From an uncultured Pseudodesulfovibrio sp. (GTDB lineage: Bacteria > Desulfobacterota > Desulfovibrionia > Desulfovibrionales > Desulfovibrionaceae): 64,000 nt of DNA. The position numbers and the translations under genes were made by a program. The stretch covers positions 2,173,501 to 2,237,500 of the forward strand of contig NZ_OY761823.1 in NCBI RefSeq assembly GCF_963664965.1, written 5' to 3'. Below the pieces are notes generated by a model, which saw only the letters and a program-made list of their open reading frames with translations, was not told the DNA's origin and ran no database searches. Of the stretch, positions 33,010 to 42,618 are shown one piece after another (within the stretch, counting starts at the first letter, position 1; the number at the start of each line of letters is the position of its first letter).

Positions 33010-34065
33010 GTGATTAAAGTTCTTGTCGTGGATGATTCCGCCTTCATGCGGAAAGCCATCAGCACGATGCTTGATAAGGATCCGGGAATCAAGGTTGTCG
33101 GTGCTGCCCGCGATGGGCAGGAAGGGCTTGAGCTTGTGCGGAAGCTTGATCCCGATGTCGTGACCATGGATATCGAGATGCCCAAAATGGACGGTCTGAC
33201 CGCCCTGAGGCATATCATGATGGAGGCCCCCCGACCTGTCTTGATGGTCAGCTCCCTGACCACGGAAGGTGCGGAGTCCACCCTCAAGGCCATGGAGCTT
33301 GGGGCTGTCGATTTCATTCCCAAACAACTTTCAAAGGTTTCTCTCGATATTATCAAGATTGAAAAAGATCTTATAGATCGGGTGAAAACCGTTGCCGCCC
33401 GCAAGATGCGGCATGTCTCTCCAAGAGCTGCCAAACCGAAACCTGCGGTCGCACCAAGGTCGGCAGCCAGACCTTCTCCCACTGGCAGGCCGATTCGTGA
33501 TGTGGTCGCCATTGGCGTTTCCACCGGCGGGCCGCCTGTGGTTCAGAAGATTCTTTCCCTGCTTCCTGCGGATTTCCCGGCGGGTATCGTCATTGCACAG
33601 CATATGCCTGCGGCTTTCACCGGGCCTTTTGCAAAGCGGCTGGACAGCGTCAGCAAGCTTTCCGTCAAGGAAGCCGAGCCGGGTGACGTCCTGCGTCCCG
33701 GGCATGCGTTTGTTGCCCCCGGCGGGCGGCATCTCGTGCTCGATCAGAAAGTCAGCCGTATCGACGTGGTCGTGACGGATGATCCCGTGGAAGAATTGTA
33801 CAAACCGTCGGCCAACGTACTCATCAGCTCCGTTGCCAAGGCGGTCGGAAAGCGCGGGTTGAGCGTTATCCTGACCGGCATGGGCAACGACGGTTGCGAA
33901 GGTGTCCGTGATCTCAAGAACAAGGGTGGGCGCGCTTTGGCTCAGAGTGATTCCACCTGTGTCGTCTATGGGATGCCCAAGGCCATCGTGGATGAAAATC
34001 TTGCAGACGAGATCGTCGATTTGGATGACATGGCTGAAGCCATTGTTGCCAATCTGTACAAATAA
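33010..34065 (+). CDS. cheB: Chemotaxis protein-glutamate methylesterase CheB
   Basis: 351 aa. N-terminal receiver domain with the DDS acidic pair near residue 8 and phosphorylated aspartate in VVTMDIEMP near 56; basic/proline linker about 130-160; C-terminal methylesterase with catalytic serine in GVSTGG, histidine in IAQHMP and aspartate in TGMGNDG. It removes methyl groups from chemoreceptors and deamidates glutamines. Start is GTG 33010. First gene of cheB-HEAT-cheR-cheY-cheA. Confidence 0.96.
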   Translation: MIKVLVVDDSAFMRKAISTMLDKDPGIKVVGAARDGQEGLELVRKLDPDVVTMDIEMPKMDGLTALRHIMMEAPRPVLMVSSLTTEGAESTLKAMELGAVDFIPKQLSKVSLDIIKIEKDLIDRVKTVAARKMRHVSPRAAKPKPAVAPRSAARPSPTGRPIRDVVAIGVSTGGPPVVQKILSLLPADFPAGIVIAQHMPAAFTGPFAKRLDSVSKLSVKEAEPGDVLRPGHAFVAPGGRHLVLDQKVSRIDVVVTDDPVEELYKPSANVLISSVAKAVGKRGLSVILTGMGNDGCEGVRDLKNKGGRALAQSDSTCVVYGMPKAIVDENLADEIVDLDDMAEAIVANLYK

Positions 34066-34110
34066 TTGCGGATAATCGACTTCAAATATTAACCAGAGAG
34101 ATCTGAGCAT

Positions 34111-36048
34111 ATGTCGAATTGCACTGAATATCTTGTTCTTTTGAAGAGTGACGACAATGAAATCGTTCGTGAGGGAGCGTTTCGGGCCGGTGAAGAGAAT
34201 TGCGTCGAGGCCGTTGAAACGCTTGCGGAGTTGTTGCAGACCAACCATCTAGGCATTCAGGAGGCTGCTGACAGTTCTTTACGCAAGATCGGCGGCAAGG
34301 CCACGGTGCAGGCTGTTCTGCCTTTGCTGCGGTCTGATGATGCGCCTGTTCGTAATCTTTCCATGGATATTCTCCGGGAAGTGGGGAGTCAGGATATGGC
34401 TTCGCTCATCTCATTGGTTCAGGACGAGGACCCGGATATTCGTATTTTCATGACCGATATTCTGGGCTCGACAGGCAACGTGCTGGCTGTTGAGCCTTTG
34501 TGCGAGGCCTTGCTCAAGGACCCTGAAGTGAATGTTCGCTATCAGGCGGCAGTCAGTCTCGGCGAACTCGGAAAACCTGAAGCTGCCCCCTGTTTGAACA
34601 AGGCTATCGGGGATGAAGAGTGGGTGCAGTATTCGGTGATCGAAGCCCTGACCAAGATCGGGCATGCCAGTTCGGTGGATGCTTTGGTAAAGGCGTTGGA
34701 CGGTGCTTCCGACCTAGTGGCATCAATGATTATCGATTCACTGGGAGAGCTGGGCAACGTCAAGGCCGTGAGCATGCTTTTGCGCCGGATGGACGATGCT
34801 CCGACAGCTCTCAGAAACAAGATCGTCAAGGCTGTGGTCAGAATTCTTGGCGGCAAGTCGTTGACCCTGTTGAATGAAGAGGAAAGGGAGCGGTTCCGCA
34901 AGTACCTGATCGTCGCTCTTGATGATGAGGAAATAGAAATTCAGGATGCTGCTATTCAGGGGCTGGCTCATGTCGGCGGAGAGCTGGCCTCGGAATGTAT
35001 TTTGCGTATTGCCAGTGCGCTCGATCAGGACCGCGATCAGGAACGCCTGTCCTCAATTATCGGGTCGCTGGCGAAGATAGGGCTGACAGAAGCGCTCAAG
35101 GCCGGGATTCTCAGTGATGATACGGATATGGGGCGCGTCTCGGTGCAGGTGTTGTCGTTGATTTCCCCGGATCAATGTGACGGTGAGCATGCGGTCTGCA
35201 AGGTGCTGATGGATGCCTTCTGGAAGGTGGGGCTTCCCATTCAGCGTCAGATCGTCAGTGTGGCCGCAGATCGGGGAAGTGAACGCGCGAAGGACTTTTT
35301 TATTCGAATTCTTGATGAGCATACAGATGGAACCGTACTCAAGGGGGCCGTGTATTTTCTCGGTGAGAAATTGCGGCTTCAGGAAGTGGCTGGTAAAATC
35401 TTTCAACTGCTCGATCATCAGTATGACGACGTGAAGGAAGCGGCGCTTGAGGCGTGTATCGCTATCGGCAGCCCGGAAGTGCAGGAGCATTTTCGGGAAA
35501 TGTTCGGCAGCGAGGAACCGGTTCATCGGCTCATGGCGACATACGCATTCGGTAAACTTGGTGCGGTGGATAATCTGGAATACCTCAAGCAGGCGCTTGA
35601 AGATGAAGTTCCTGATATCCGAAAGGTTGCAATTGAGGCTTTGGCTTCCTCCTGTGATATCAGCAATGATTGGCGTACCTTGGTGCTTCCGAAACTCGAC
35701 GATGAGAGCAAGGATGTCCGGCTGACGGTGATTGAAGTTATGGGGCAGTGTTATGCTGAGGACTTCATTCCGCATCTGATTGACGCTCTTGATGATGCCG
35801 ATGATTGGGTCAAGATCCGGGCTGTTGATGCTCTGGGTGAGCATAAGTCAGAGCAGGCTCTGCCGAAATTCGTTGAAATGCTCGGAAGCTCCAATCGTTT
35901 TGTCGTCATGAAGGTGATTGAAGGTTTGGGTAATATTGGTGGCACAGCCGCATTTGAGGCGTTGCTTGAGATTACCAACAGTGATGAATACGAGTTGGTG
36001 ACTGCCGCCGAGGAAGCCATCGTCAAGATTCAGGAATCCCAGGAGTAG
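34111..36048 (+). CDS. HEAT-repeat protein in the chemotaxis operon
   Basis: 645 aa built almost entirely of HEAT/PBS-lyase-type helical repeats (for example DDAPVRNLSMDILREVG, DPEVNVRYQAAVSLGELG, DVRLTVIEVMGQ), about 17-20 copies. No enzyme motif, signal peptide or membrane helix. Such solenoids are protein-binding scaffolds. Its fixed place between cheB and cheR suggests a link to receptor adaptation or array assembly; I know of no assigned role. Confidence 0.85.
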   Translation: MSNCTEYLVLLKSDDNEIVREGAFRAGEENCVEAVETLAELLQTNHLGIQEAADSSLRKIGGKATVQAVLPLLRSDDAPVRNLSMDILREVGSQDMASLISLVQDEDPDIRIFMTDILGSTGNVLAVEPLCEALLKDPEVNVRYQAAVSLGELGKPEAAPCLNKAIGDEEWVQYSVIEALTKIGHASSVDALVKALDGASDLVASMIIDSLGELGNVKAVSMLLRRMDDAPTALRNKIVKAVVRILGGKSLTLLNEEERERFRKYLIVALDDEEIEIQDAAIQGLAHVGGELASECILRIASALDQDRDQERLSSIIGSLAKIGLTEALKAGILSDDTDMGRVSVQVLSLISPDQCDGEHAVCKVLMDAFWKVGLPIQRQIVSVAADRGSERAKDFFIRILDEHTDGTVLKGAVYFLGEKLRLQEVAGKIFQLLDHQYDDVKEAALEACIAIGSPEVQEHFREMFGSEEPVHRLMATYAFGKLGAVDNLEYLKQALEDEVPDIRKVAIEALASSCDISNDWRTLVLPKLDDESKDVRLTVIEVMGQCYAEDFIPHLIDALDDADDWVKIRAVDALGEHKSEQALPKFVEMLGSSNRFVVMKVIEGLGNIGGTAAFEALLEITNSDEYELVTAAEEAIVKIQESQE

Positions 36049-36057
36049 GCGCAGTCG

Positions 36058-36933
36058 ATGTCTTCCCTTTTTTCCAAGACCATATCCCTTGGCAAGGAAC
36101 TTAAGATTACGGATCAGGAGTTCATTGGCCTGCGGGATTTCATTTATGCTCAGTGTGGTATCTACATCGCGGACAACCGTAAATATTTGTTGGAAAATCG
36201 TCTCGGGAACCGGCTCAAGAAGCTGAATCTCAAGAACTTTGATGAGTATTACAATTTTTTGCGGTTTGATGTGGGAAAGGCGAATGAACTGAAAAAGCTT
36301 TTTGAAGTCATTACGACGAATGAAACCAGCTTTTACCGAAACCCACCGCAGTTGCAGGTGTTTCAGGAAAAGGTGCTCTCCGAGGTCCTCAAGGAGCGCC
36401 GTGCCAATGGAAAGAGTCTTCGAATCTGGTCCGCCGGTTGTTCAACGGGCGAGGAACCGTATACGATTTCCATGATCATTCATGAATTGCTGAAAGGCGA
36501 GGTTGGTTCCTGGGACATCAGGATCACTGCCAATGATTTGTCGGAACGCGTTCTGGAGTCGGCTCGAAAGGGTGTCTACAATGATTACACCCTGCGTACG
36601 ACACCGGAAGACATTGCAAAGCGTTATTTCGATATGAATGGCGGAACCAACAAGATCAAGCCGGAAGTCAAGAAGCTTGTGAGTTTCGGGCAGATTAACC
36701 TGAAAGACCGGATGCAGTTGAAGCGTGTGGAGCGGTCACAGATAATTTTCTGTCGAAATGTCATTATTTATTTTGATGATGAAATGAAAAGGCAAGTTAT
36801 TAACGCCTTTTATGACAACCTGTTGCCCGGTGGCTATTTGTTTATCGGCCATTCCGAGTCCCTGCACAACATTACCCGTGCCTTCAAGCCCATACATTTC
36901 CCGGGTGCCATTATTTACAGGAAGGAAGCATAG
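36058..36933 (+). CDS. cheR: Chemotaxis protein methyltransferase CheR
   Basis: 291 aa. N-terminal helical domain (about 15-75) and a C-terminal SAM-binding fold with LRIWSAGCSTGEEPYTISM near residue 121 and IIFCRNVIIYFD near 228. TTNETSFYRNP near 85 is the typical CheR signature. It methylates receptor glutamates with S-adenosylmethionine, opposing CheB. Begins 9 bp after the HEAT-repeat gene. Confidence 0.96.
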   Translation: MSSLFSKTISLGKELKITDQEFIGLRDFIYAQCGIYIADNRKYLLENRLGNRLKKLNLKNFDEYYNFLRFDVGKANELKKLFEVITTNETSFYRNPPQLQVFQEKVLSEVLKERRANGKSLRIWSAGCSTGEEPYTISMIIHELLKGEVGSWDIRITANDLSERVLESARKGVYNDYTLRTTPEDIAKRYFDMNGGTNKIKPEVKKLVSFGQINLKDRMQLKRVERSQIIFCRNVIIYFDDEMKRQVINAFYDNLLPGGYLFIGHSESLHNITRAFKPIHFPGAIIYRKEA

Positions 36934-37037
36934 ATACGTAGTTGTGCAGAAGTTGGGGGAAGTGAGTTTAAATGACAGATCAAGTACGTTGTTTGATAAA
37001 GTTGAATGTATTGAGTTGGTGCCTTTAAGGAGGAAGC

Positions 37038-37406
37038 ATGCCTAAACATATTCTGATAGTAGACGATTCAAAGACTGTGCGAAATCTTGTCGCCTTTATC
37101 ATGAAAAAGGAAGGATTCAAGGTAACCACGGCAGAAGACGGGCTGGATGGTTTGGAGAAATTGTACAGTGCCAGTGAAGTAGATTTGATAGTTTCAGACG
37201 TTAATATGCCGCGTATGGACGGATTGACTTTTATCAAGACGGTGCGTGAGCAGGAAGCATACAGGGATATCCCCATTGTGGTTTTGTCTACCGAAGGGCA
37301 GGATAGGGATATCCAGACCGGCTTGACGGTTGGGGCCAACTTGTACATGGTCAAACCTGCACAACCGGAAAAGCTTGTACGAAATGTCAAAATGTTGCTT
37401 GGCTAG
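37038..37406 (+). CDS. cheY: CheY-type response regulator
   Basis: 122-aa single receiver domain: DDS near residue 9, phosphorylation aspartate in IVSDVNMPRMDG near 55, T/S in VVLSTEG near 84, lysine in MVKPAQP near 106. It would carry the CheA signal to the flagellar motor or act as a phosphate sink. An AAGGAGGAAGC site precedes the start. Placed just before cheA, which favours the motor-signal or cognate-partner role. Confidence 0.93.
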   Translation: MPKHILIVDDSKTVRNLVAFIMKKEGFKVTTAEDGLDGLEKLYSASEVDLIVSDVNMPRMDGLTFIKTVREQEAYRDIPIVVLSTEGQDRDIQTGLTVGANLYMVKPAQPEKLVRNVKMLLG

Positions 37407-37498
37407 TTTTTATGGCGTCCTAATGTGATAAACGTAATGAATTCAGGCTGGCCGGACAGTAGTCCGGTTCGTAGAGTGAAAAAGCCAGAGGATATTTG

Positions 37499-40477
37499 AT
37501 GAGCCAGGACTTCCTTGATCCGGAAATATTAGTTGATTTTTTCATAGAGGCGAAGGAGCACTTGGAAACGATCGAGCCGAATCTGCTCGAATTGGAAAAG
37601 GCTCCCGAGAATCTAGGACTGCTCAATGAGATTTTTCGCCCGATGCACTCCCTCAAGGGGGCATCAGGTTTTCTCGGTTTAAATAAAATCAACAGGTTGG
37701 CCCATAAAGCTGAAAATATTCTGGATGAATTGCGTCAAGGCTCCATGCAGGTGACCGGGTCTATCATGGACCTCATCCTTTCGGCTACGGACGCTTTGCG
37801 GACCATGGTGGACAATCTTGAGCAGAACGGAGTCGAGGGTGAGGTCGATACCGATCCTATCATCGCACAGATCGAACTGGCTTTGGCTGGTGAACCCTTA
37901 GGCGAACAGGTTCCCGAGGTTGCTGTCGAGCCTCCATCTGATGCTGTTTTTGAGAGTGAACCGGATGCTGTCATTGATGTTGAACCGATTACTGTAGAAA
38001 TTCCTCAGCCTGAACCCGAACCCGCTCCTGTTGCGGAAGAAACAGGAAGTGTTGCCATGACTGCATCGTTTCAGCCTGTCCCTGATCCTGATTTTGATGA
38101 CACTCCCTATGTGCTGACGACTGTCGGCGAAGGGCATCTTGCCGACTTCCTTGAGGAAGCTCAGGAGATTGTTGAAAATCTCAACCGCTGTCTTCTTGCG
38201 CTGGAGGGTGAACCCAGCGGAAATGACGAATTGATCAACGATACTTTTCGGTATTTTCACAACCTCAAGGGGAACAGTGGGATTATCGGGTTCAAGGAGC
38301 TTAATTCCCTGACCCATGAAGCTGAGACATTGCTTAACAAGGTTCGTAAGGGAGATATGGAGTGTAACCAGGCGATTATTGACCTGTTGCTCGCCTCCGT
38401 TGATCTTATTGAAGATTTGATTGGTAAAGTCGATTTGGACACCAACAAGGTGACGCCTGTTGATACCAGTGTCATGGCACAGATGCTTCAGAAGGTGACT
38501 GAAGAAGGGGATGCGTCCATGATTCAGCTTGATCGTGACGGCGCGGTTGGTGAGTCCTCGGTGCAGGAAGGACAGGAAGCGGCTGGTGCTGAAAGTGCGA
38601 TGCCTGCTTCCGAATACGATCCTGAGGACGTTTCTCTTTTCCAGCAGACGATCAAGCAGCAGTTCGAGGCGGTTGTCGTCGCCCTTGGACTTTTGCGTAA
38701 GGACCCGAATCAGAAAGACCTGATTGACGGCCTGTTCCGGACATTCCAAACTATTCAGAATTCCACCGGATACATGGGGCTTGACGAGATCAAGGAATAT
38801 GCCGGACGAACCGTCGGTTTGGTGGATCAGGGCCGTAAGACTGATATGGATTTCAGCTTGATGCTGGATATTCTTGAACAGGAATTTGCGATTTTGAAGG
38901 AGATGATTCTCAAGGCCATGGAGGGAATCGTCGGTGGGCCGGTTGAAGATCCTACTGAAAATGTAGTGATCCCGGAGTCGGCGGCAGGCGGCACTCCGAA
39001 GGTTGAGCCTGCTCCTGCCGCGCCGGTCGAGCCAGCAGTGCCTGCCGCTCCCGTCGCGCCGAAGCAGGCTCCGGCTCCCGCGGCCGCTCCCAATACTCAG
39101 GCTCCACCAGCGAAACCTGCGGCTGCGGCTCAGAAAAAAGCACCACAACCTGCGCCCGCAGCGCCCAAGAAAGCCATGCCGACTTCTCCTGTGAAAAACG
39201 GGGCTTCCGGTGGACAGCCTCCGGCAAAGCCCAAGGCTTCCAGCACGATTCGTGTTGACCATCACAAGCTCGATCATCTGATGAACGTCATTGGCGAGCT
39301 TATCATCAACCGTAACCGGTATGCCATGCTCGCGCGTGCTCTTGAAGAGGGGCATGAGGACGTGCAGGTTGTCGCCCAGCAGTTGACTGAAACGACGTAT
39401 GCCATGGCCCGTATTTCCGATGACCTTCAGGATACGATCATGAAGGTCCGCATGGTACCGGTTCAGTCTGTTTTCTCCCGCTTTCCTCGTTTGGTGCGAG
39501 ACTTGAGTCGCAAGAGCGGCAAGCAGGTCGAGCTGATCATGGAAGGTGAAGAGACCGAATTCGATAAGAGCGTTGTCGAGGAGATCGGCGATCCCCTGGT
39601 TCACCTTGTCCGCAACGCCGTGGACCATGGGCTTGAGGATGAGCAGGCGCGAGTCATGGCGGGTAAGAAGCCCAAGGGCCATGTCTGGCTGCGTGCGTAT
39701 CACAAGGGGAATTCCGTTGCCATTGAGGTCGAAGACGATGGTCGCGGCATGGACCCGGAAAAGCTTAAGCAGGTTGCCATCCGAAAGGGTGTTATCACTC
39801 CCGAGGAAGCCAACAGCATGGATGATCGCGAAGCGCTAGAGTTGATTTTCGCGCCCGGTTTTTCTTCTGCGGAAAAGGTGACGGACATTTCCGGACGCGG
39901 TGTCGGAATGGACGTGGTCAAGACCAATATCAAGAATCTCAAAGGCAGCGTGCATACCCAGTCCGAAGTGGGCAAGGGGACCAAGCTGACTTTGACCCTG
40001 CCGCTGACGTTGGCGATCATTGACGCGCTGATGGTTCAGGTGGCCGGTGAGACGTTCGCGATTCCGCTGGATGCGGTTTCCGAGACCACCAAGATCGAGG
40101 TTGAACAGCTCTCCGATGTCAACAACCGCAAGGCCGTTACCCTGCGTGGTGAAGTCCTCGGTATTGTGGAACTGGCTGAACTGCTTGATCTGCCTCAATC
40201 CATGGAGGAGCGGGACGTTTTGCCGATGGTCGTGATTCAGGACAATGACCGTCGTTTGGGACTGGTCGTTGATCGTCTGCTGGAGCGGCAGGAAATCGTT
40301 ATCAAGCCACTTGGCCAGTACCTGAATGATTTCAATTTGCAGGGACTTTCCGGTGCAACCATCATGGGTGACGGTTCCGTGGTCCTGATTCTTGATCCCC
40401 ATGAAATCTACAGTATATCCACACAGCTCGGTCGCAGAGATACCTCTTCGGTTTCGGCTTTGACCGTTGGCAAGTAA
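37499..40477 (+). CDS. cheA: Chemotaxis histidine kinase CheA with multiple Hpt domains
   Basis: 992 aa, longer than E. coli CheA (654). Three Hpt-like modules: H50 in MHSLKGASG, H254 in FHNLKGNSG, and a third near 380-465 in which the histidine is Q417 (FQTIQNSTG). Acidic and alanine/proline-rich linkers separate them; the one near 495-575 is very long. Then dimerisation helices (HHKLDHLMNVIGELI), HATPase with NAVDHGLED and GRGVGMDVVK, and a CheW-like domain at the C-terminus. Start ATG 37499 follows AGAGG. Cytoplasmic core kinase of this operon. Confidence 0.95.
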   Translation: MSQDFLDPEILVDFFIEAKEHLETIEPNLLELEKAPENLGLLNEIFRPMHSLKGASGFLGLNKINRLAHKAENILDELRQGSMQVTGSIMDLILSATDALRTMVDNLEQNGVEGEVDTDPIIAQIELALAGEPLGEQVPEVAVEPPSDAVFESEPDAVIDVEPITVEIPQPEPEPAPVAEETGSVAMTASFQPVPDPDFDDTPYVLTTVGEGHLADFLEEAQEIVENLNRCLLALEGEPSGNDELINDTFRYFHNLKGNSGIIGFKELNSLTHEAETLLNKVRKGDMECNQAIIDLLLASVDLIEDLIGKVDLDTNKVTPVDTSVMAQMLQKVTEEGDASMIQLDRDGAVGESSVQEGQEAAGAESAMPASEYDPEDVSLFQQTIKQQFEAVVVALGLLRKDPNQKDLIDGLFRTFQTIQNSTGYMGLDEIKEYAGRTVGLVDQGRKTDMDFSLMLDILEQEFAILKEMILKAMEGIVGGPVEDPTENVVIPESAAGGTPKVEPAPAAPVEPAVPAAPVAPKQAPAPAAAPNTQAPPAKPAAAAQKKAPQPAPAAPKKAMPTSPVKNGASGGQPPAKPKASSTIRVDHHKLDHLMNVIGELIINRNRYAMLARALEEGHEDVQVVAQQLTETTYAMARISDDLQDTIMKVRMVPVQSVFSRFPRLVRDLSRKSGKQVELIMEGEETEFDKSVVEEIGDPLVHLVRNAVDHGLEDEQARVMAGKKPKGHVWLRAYHKGNSVAIEVEDDGRGMDPEKLKQVAIRKGVITPEEANSMDDREALELIFAPGFSSAEKVTDISGRGVGMDVVKTNIKNLKGSVHTQSEVGKGTKLTLTLPLTLAIIDALMVQVAGETFAIPLDAVSETTKIEVEQLSDVNNRKAVTLRGEVLGIVELAELLDLPQSMEERDVLPMVVIQDNDRRLGLVVDRLLERQEIVIKPLGQYLNDFNLQGLSGATIMGDGSVVLILDPHEIYSISTQLGRRDTSSVSALTVGK

Positions 40478-40496
40478 TCATTTCAAATAGACAATG

Positions 40497-40537
40497 AAAA
40501 GGCCGGGGAGCAGCATGTGCTTCCCGGCCTTTTTTTG
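40497..40537. terminator. Terminator after cheA
   Basis: Stem GGCCGGGGAGCA (40501-40512) with TGCTTCCCGGCC (40518-40529), one G-T pair, flanked by AAAA on the left and seven T on the right, so it can serve both cheA and the convergent membrane-protein gene. Confidence 0.9.
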
Positions 40538-40556
40538 ATGTGCAGAGTCGTTGTTC

Positions 40557-41480
40557 TTAGAACATGGACATGAAGTTCATGAACAGTGTGACGTTCAGGG
40601 CGTGCATGAGCCACATGAGCAGTGCGGCCAGAAAGGTGAGTCCCTTGAGTTGAAGCGGTGCAGCGCTGCGGGCGATGATCAGCCAGAGGATGGTGCAGAT
40701 CGCTCCGATTGCAGTGGCTCCGGCCCAGACGAATCCAAGCGGTGTGCCCATGGTCATGGTTTTGAAGCTCTCAGGCAGCGTAGCAAACATCCATCCCTGA
40801 CAGGCAAGGAAACCGACCATGGGGATTGCGGCCCACCGGGCGGCCAATTTGAGGGTGAAATTGTAATAATCGCGCCCGAAATCGTCCTTGTTGCGGCGCA
40901 GTACCAGATAGGCACAGCTCAGGCCTGCTGCTGCGGCAATGGTCAGGATGGCGTACATGATAGCCATGGGAAGTTGGAGCGCCTGTGCATTGTATGCTGC
41001 CTGTGCCGGGTCTGCCGCGGTTTGGCCGATCAGCAGTTTGGCCGGGACGGCAATGGTCACGGCGGCGAGTCCGCCGAGGGCGGCAATGAGTCCCAACACG
41101 ATGTGGAATCCCTTCGCGCTTCGCATTTTCTTCCAGCTCAGGGAGTGGATGAAGGTGAAAAGAGCGAATACGCCCATGCCGATGAACGCATACTTGAGCG
41201 GAGAAGTCGGATTGATGAATTTCTTGATGAATTCAGGGAATTTTGCGAAGGCGATGCCCACGCCTGCACCGCAGACGACGAGGGTCAGGATGAGCAGAAT
41301 CAACCCCATGGATGAGGTCTGCTGTCCGTATTTGTCATAGAAGACACGTTTTTTGGCCTTGGCTGCGATTTCGCCGAGAACGGCGACGACCGGGCTGCCG
41401 AATGCGGCCATGCCCAACAGGCTGAAAAAGGCGGGAGCCAGCATTGTGGCGACCATGATCAGGGTTTCGTTCATATTCAT
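40557..41480 (-). CDS. Eight-helix membrane protein, unknown function
   Basis: 307 aa, very hydrophobic, with about eight predicted membrane helices, for example MGLILLILTLVVCGAGVG, YAFIGMGVFALFTFIHSL, VWAGATAIGAICTILWLII. A histidine occurs in one helix end (FTFIHSLSW) and another near the C-terminus (LMHALNV). No family recognised. Start 41480 (MNMNET) was chosen for its GGAG site; an upstream frame to 41588 looks non-coding. Monocistronic, convergent with cheA. Confidence 0.75.
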   Translation of the reverse strand: MNMNETLIMVATMLAPAFFSLLGMAAFGSPVVAVLGEIAAKAKKRVFYDKYGQQTSSMGLILLILTLVVCGAGVGIAFAKFPEFIKKFINPTSPLKYAFIGMGVFALFTFIHSLSWKKMRSAKGFHIVLGLIAALGGLAAVTIAVPAKLLIGQTAADPAQAAYNAQALQLPMAIMYAILTIAAAAGLSCAYLVLRRNKDDFGRDYYNFTLKLAARWAAIPMVGFLACQGWMFATLPESFKTMTMGTPLGFVWAGATAIGAICTILWLIIARSAAPLQLKGLTFLAALLMWLMHALNVTLFMNFMSMF

Positions 41481-41676
41481 GGTAATAGATACTCCGGGTT
41501 TGTTTCTGCATTCGTCTGCACGGATGCCGCGTGGGTTATTTGCCTGAAAATCGCGCAGTGTGCAAGGTTCTGCCATTTTTGCGTTCATCGTTCAATTCAC
41601 AACGATTCCTTGCAAAAACTCTGTTCATCGCCTATTTTGATAAAACATTTCAATGGGAGAAATTGGAGAATTCCGC

Positions 41677-42549
41677 ATGAAACACCTGAAGCTCATTCTA
41701 CTCGTCTCACTTTGCTCACTGGCCTTTGGCTGCACCGCTGCCAAACAGAACACGGCCACGGATACGGCAAGCATTGAGTGGAGAATAAAGAGTCTTGAGG
41801 AAAGTTTTCTGAATTTTCGTGAAGAGCAGCGCCGACAAGCTGATCAGAACGCCGAGAATGCTGAAGATATCAAGGAACGCCTTGACGCCGTGGAAGAACA
41901 GGTCGCTTCGTTAAAGAGTGATGAATCCATGGCCGCCGCTCCCGATGACATGACCGGGACTCCCGAGGACAAGGGCTGGGTGACCGACCTCAAGCCGGAC
42001 GAGGATGGATGGGTCGAAGGCCAGAAGCCTGCTCCTTCGAAACCCACCGCCCAGAGCGGAGAGGAAAAACCGTGGGCGCAGGTGCCCGGACCGCCGCCGG
42101 TCATCCCGGAACCCAAGGTCGTCAAACGTCATGCCGTTGCGAAAAAGCCTGTTGCTTCCAAGCGCAAGGCGACTGGTGCCCAGTCAATGTATGACAAGGC
42201 GCTCGCCAAATATCGTGCGGAAGATTTTGAAGGCGCACGCGGGGCATTCGATGAACTCCTGAAGAAGTACCCCAATAGCGATCTGGCTCCCAATGCCCTG
42301 TATTGGAAAGGGGAGACATATTATTCCCAAAAGGACTTTGCCCAGGCTATTCTGACTTTCAAGGAAGTGACCGGGCGTTTCCCCAAGCATCATAAATCCG
42401 CTTCCGCGTTGCTCAAGATCGGCATGTCGTATGACCGGGTAGGTGATCCTGACAATGCGATCTTTTACATGCGTGCCTTGGTGGAGGACTTCCCTCGGTC
42501 CGAACCGGCGAAGCTGGCGCGCAAGGAATTGACTCGTCTCGGCGGGTAA
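41677..42549 (+). CDS. cpoB: CpoB/YbgF-type periplasmic lipoprotein
   Basis: 290 aa. Signal LKLILLVSLCSLAFGC gives a lipobox with cysteine 19. Residues 30-85 form a coiled coil (EWRIKSLEESFLNFREEQR), followed by a proline-rich linker and C-terminal TPR repeats (YDKALAKYRAEDFEGARGAF, YYSQKDFAQAILTFKEVTGRF). The family works with the Tol-Pal machine and links septal peptidoglycan synthesis to outer-membrane constriction. E. coli CpoB is not a lipoprotein, so the lipid anchor differs. No tol genes are adjacent. Start 41677 has GGAG upstream; an earlier ATG would spoil the signal. Confidence 0.88.
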   Translation: MKHLKLILLVSLCSLAFGCTAAKQNTATDTASIEWRIKSLEESFLNFREEQRRQADQNAENAEDIKERLDAVEEQVASLKSDESMAAAPDDMTGTPEDKGWVTDLKPDEDGWVEGQKPAPSKPTAQSGEEKPWAQVPGPPPVIPEPKVVKRHAVAKKPVASKRKATGAQSMYDKALAKYRAEDFEGARGAFDELLKKYPNSDLAPNALYWKGETYYSQKDFAQAILTFKEVTGRFPKHHKSASALLKIGMSYDRVGDPDNAIFYMRALVEDFPRSEPAKLARKELTRLGG

Positions 42550-42618
42550 CATGACTGCTACCGGTTTGTTCTGCTCTTTCTGATTGTATTTTTCTTCTAG
42601 CCAATCGAGCTTTCCTGC

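Noticed and set aside
37898-39703. Long minus-strand open frame (601 codons) inside cheA
   Set aside because: It is fully antisense to a well-identified cheA whose codon bias keeps the opposite strand open; it has no recognisable domain.
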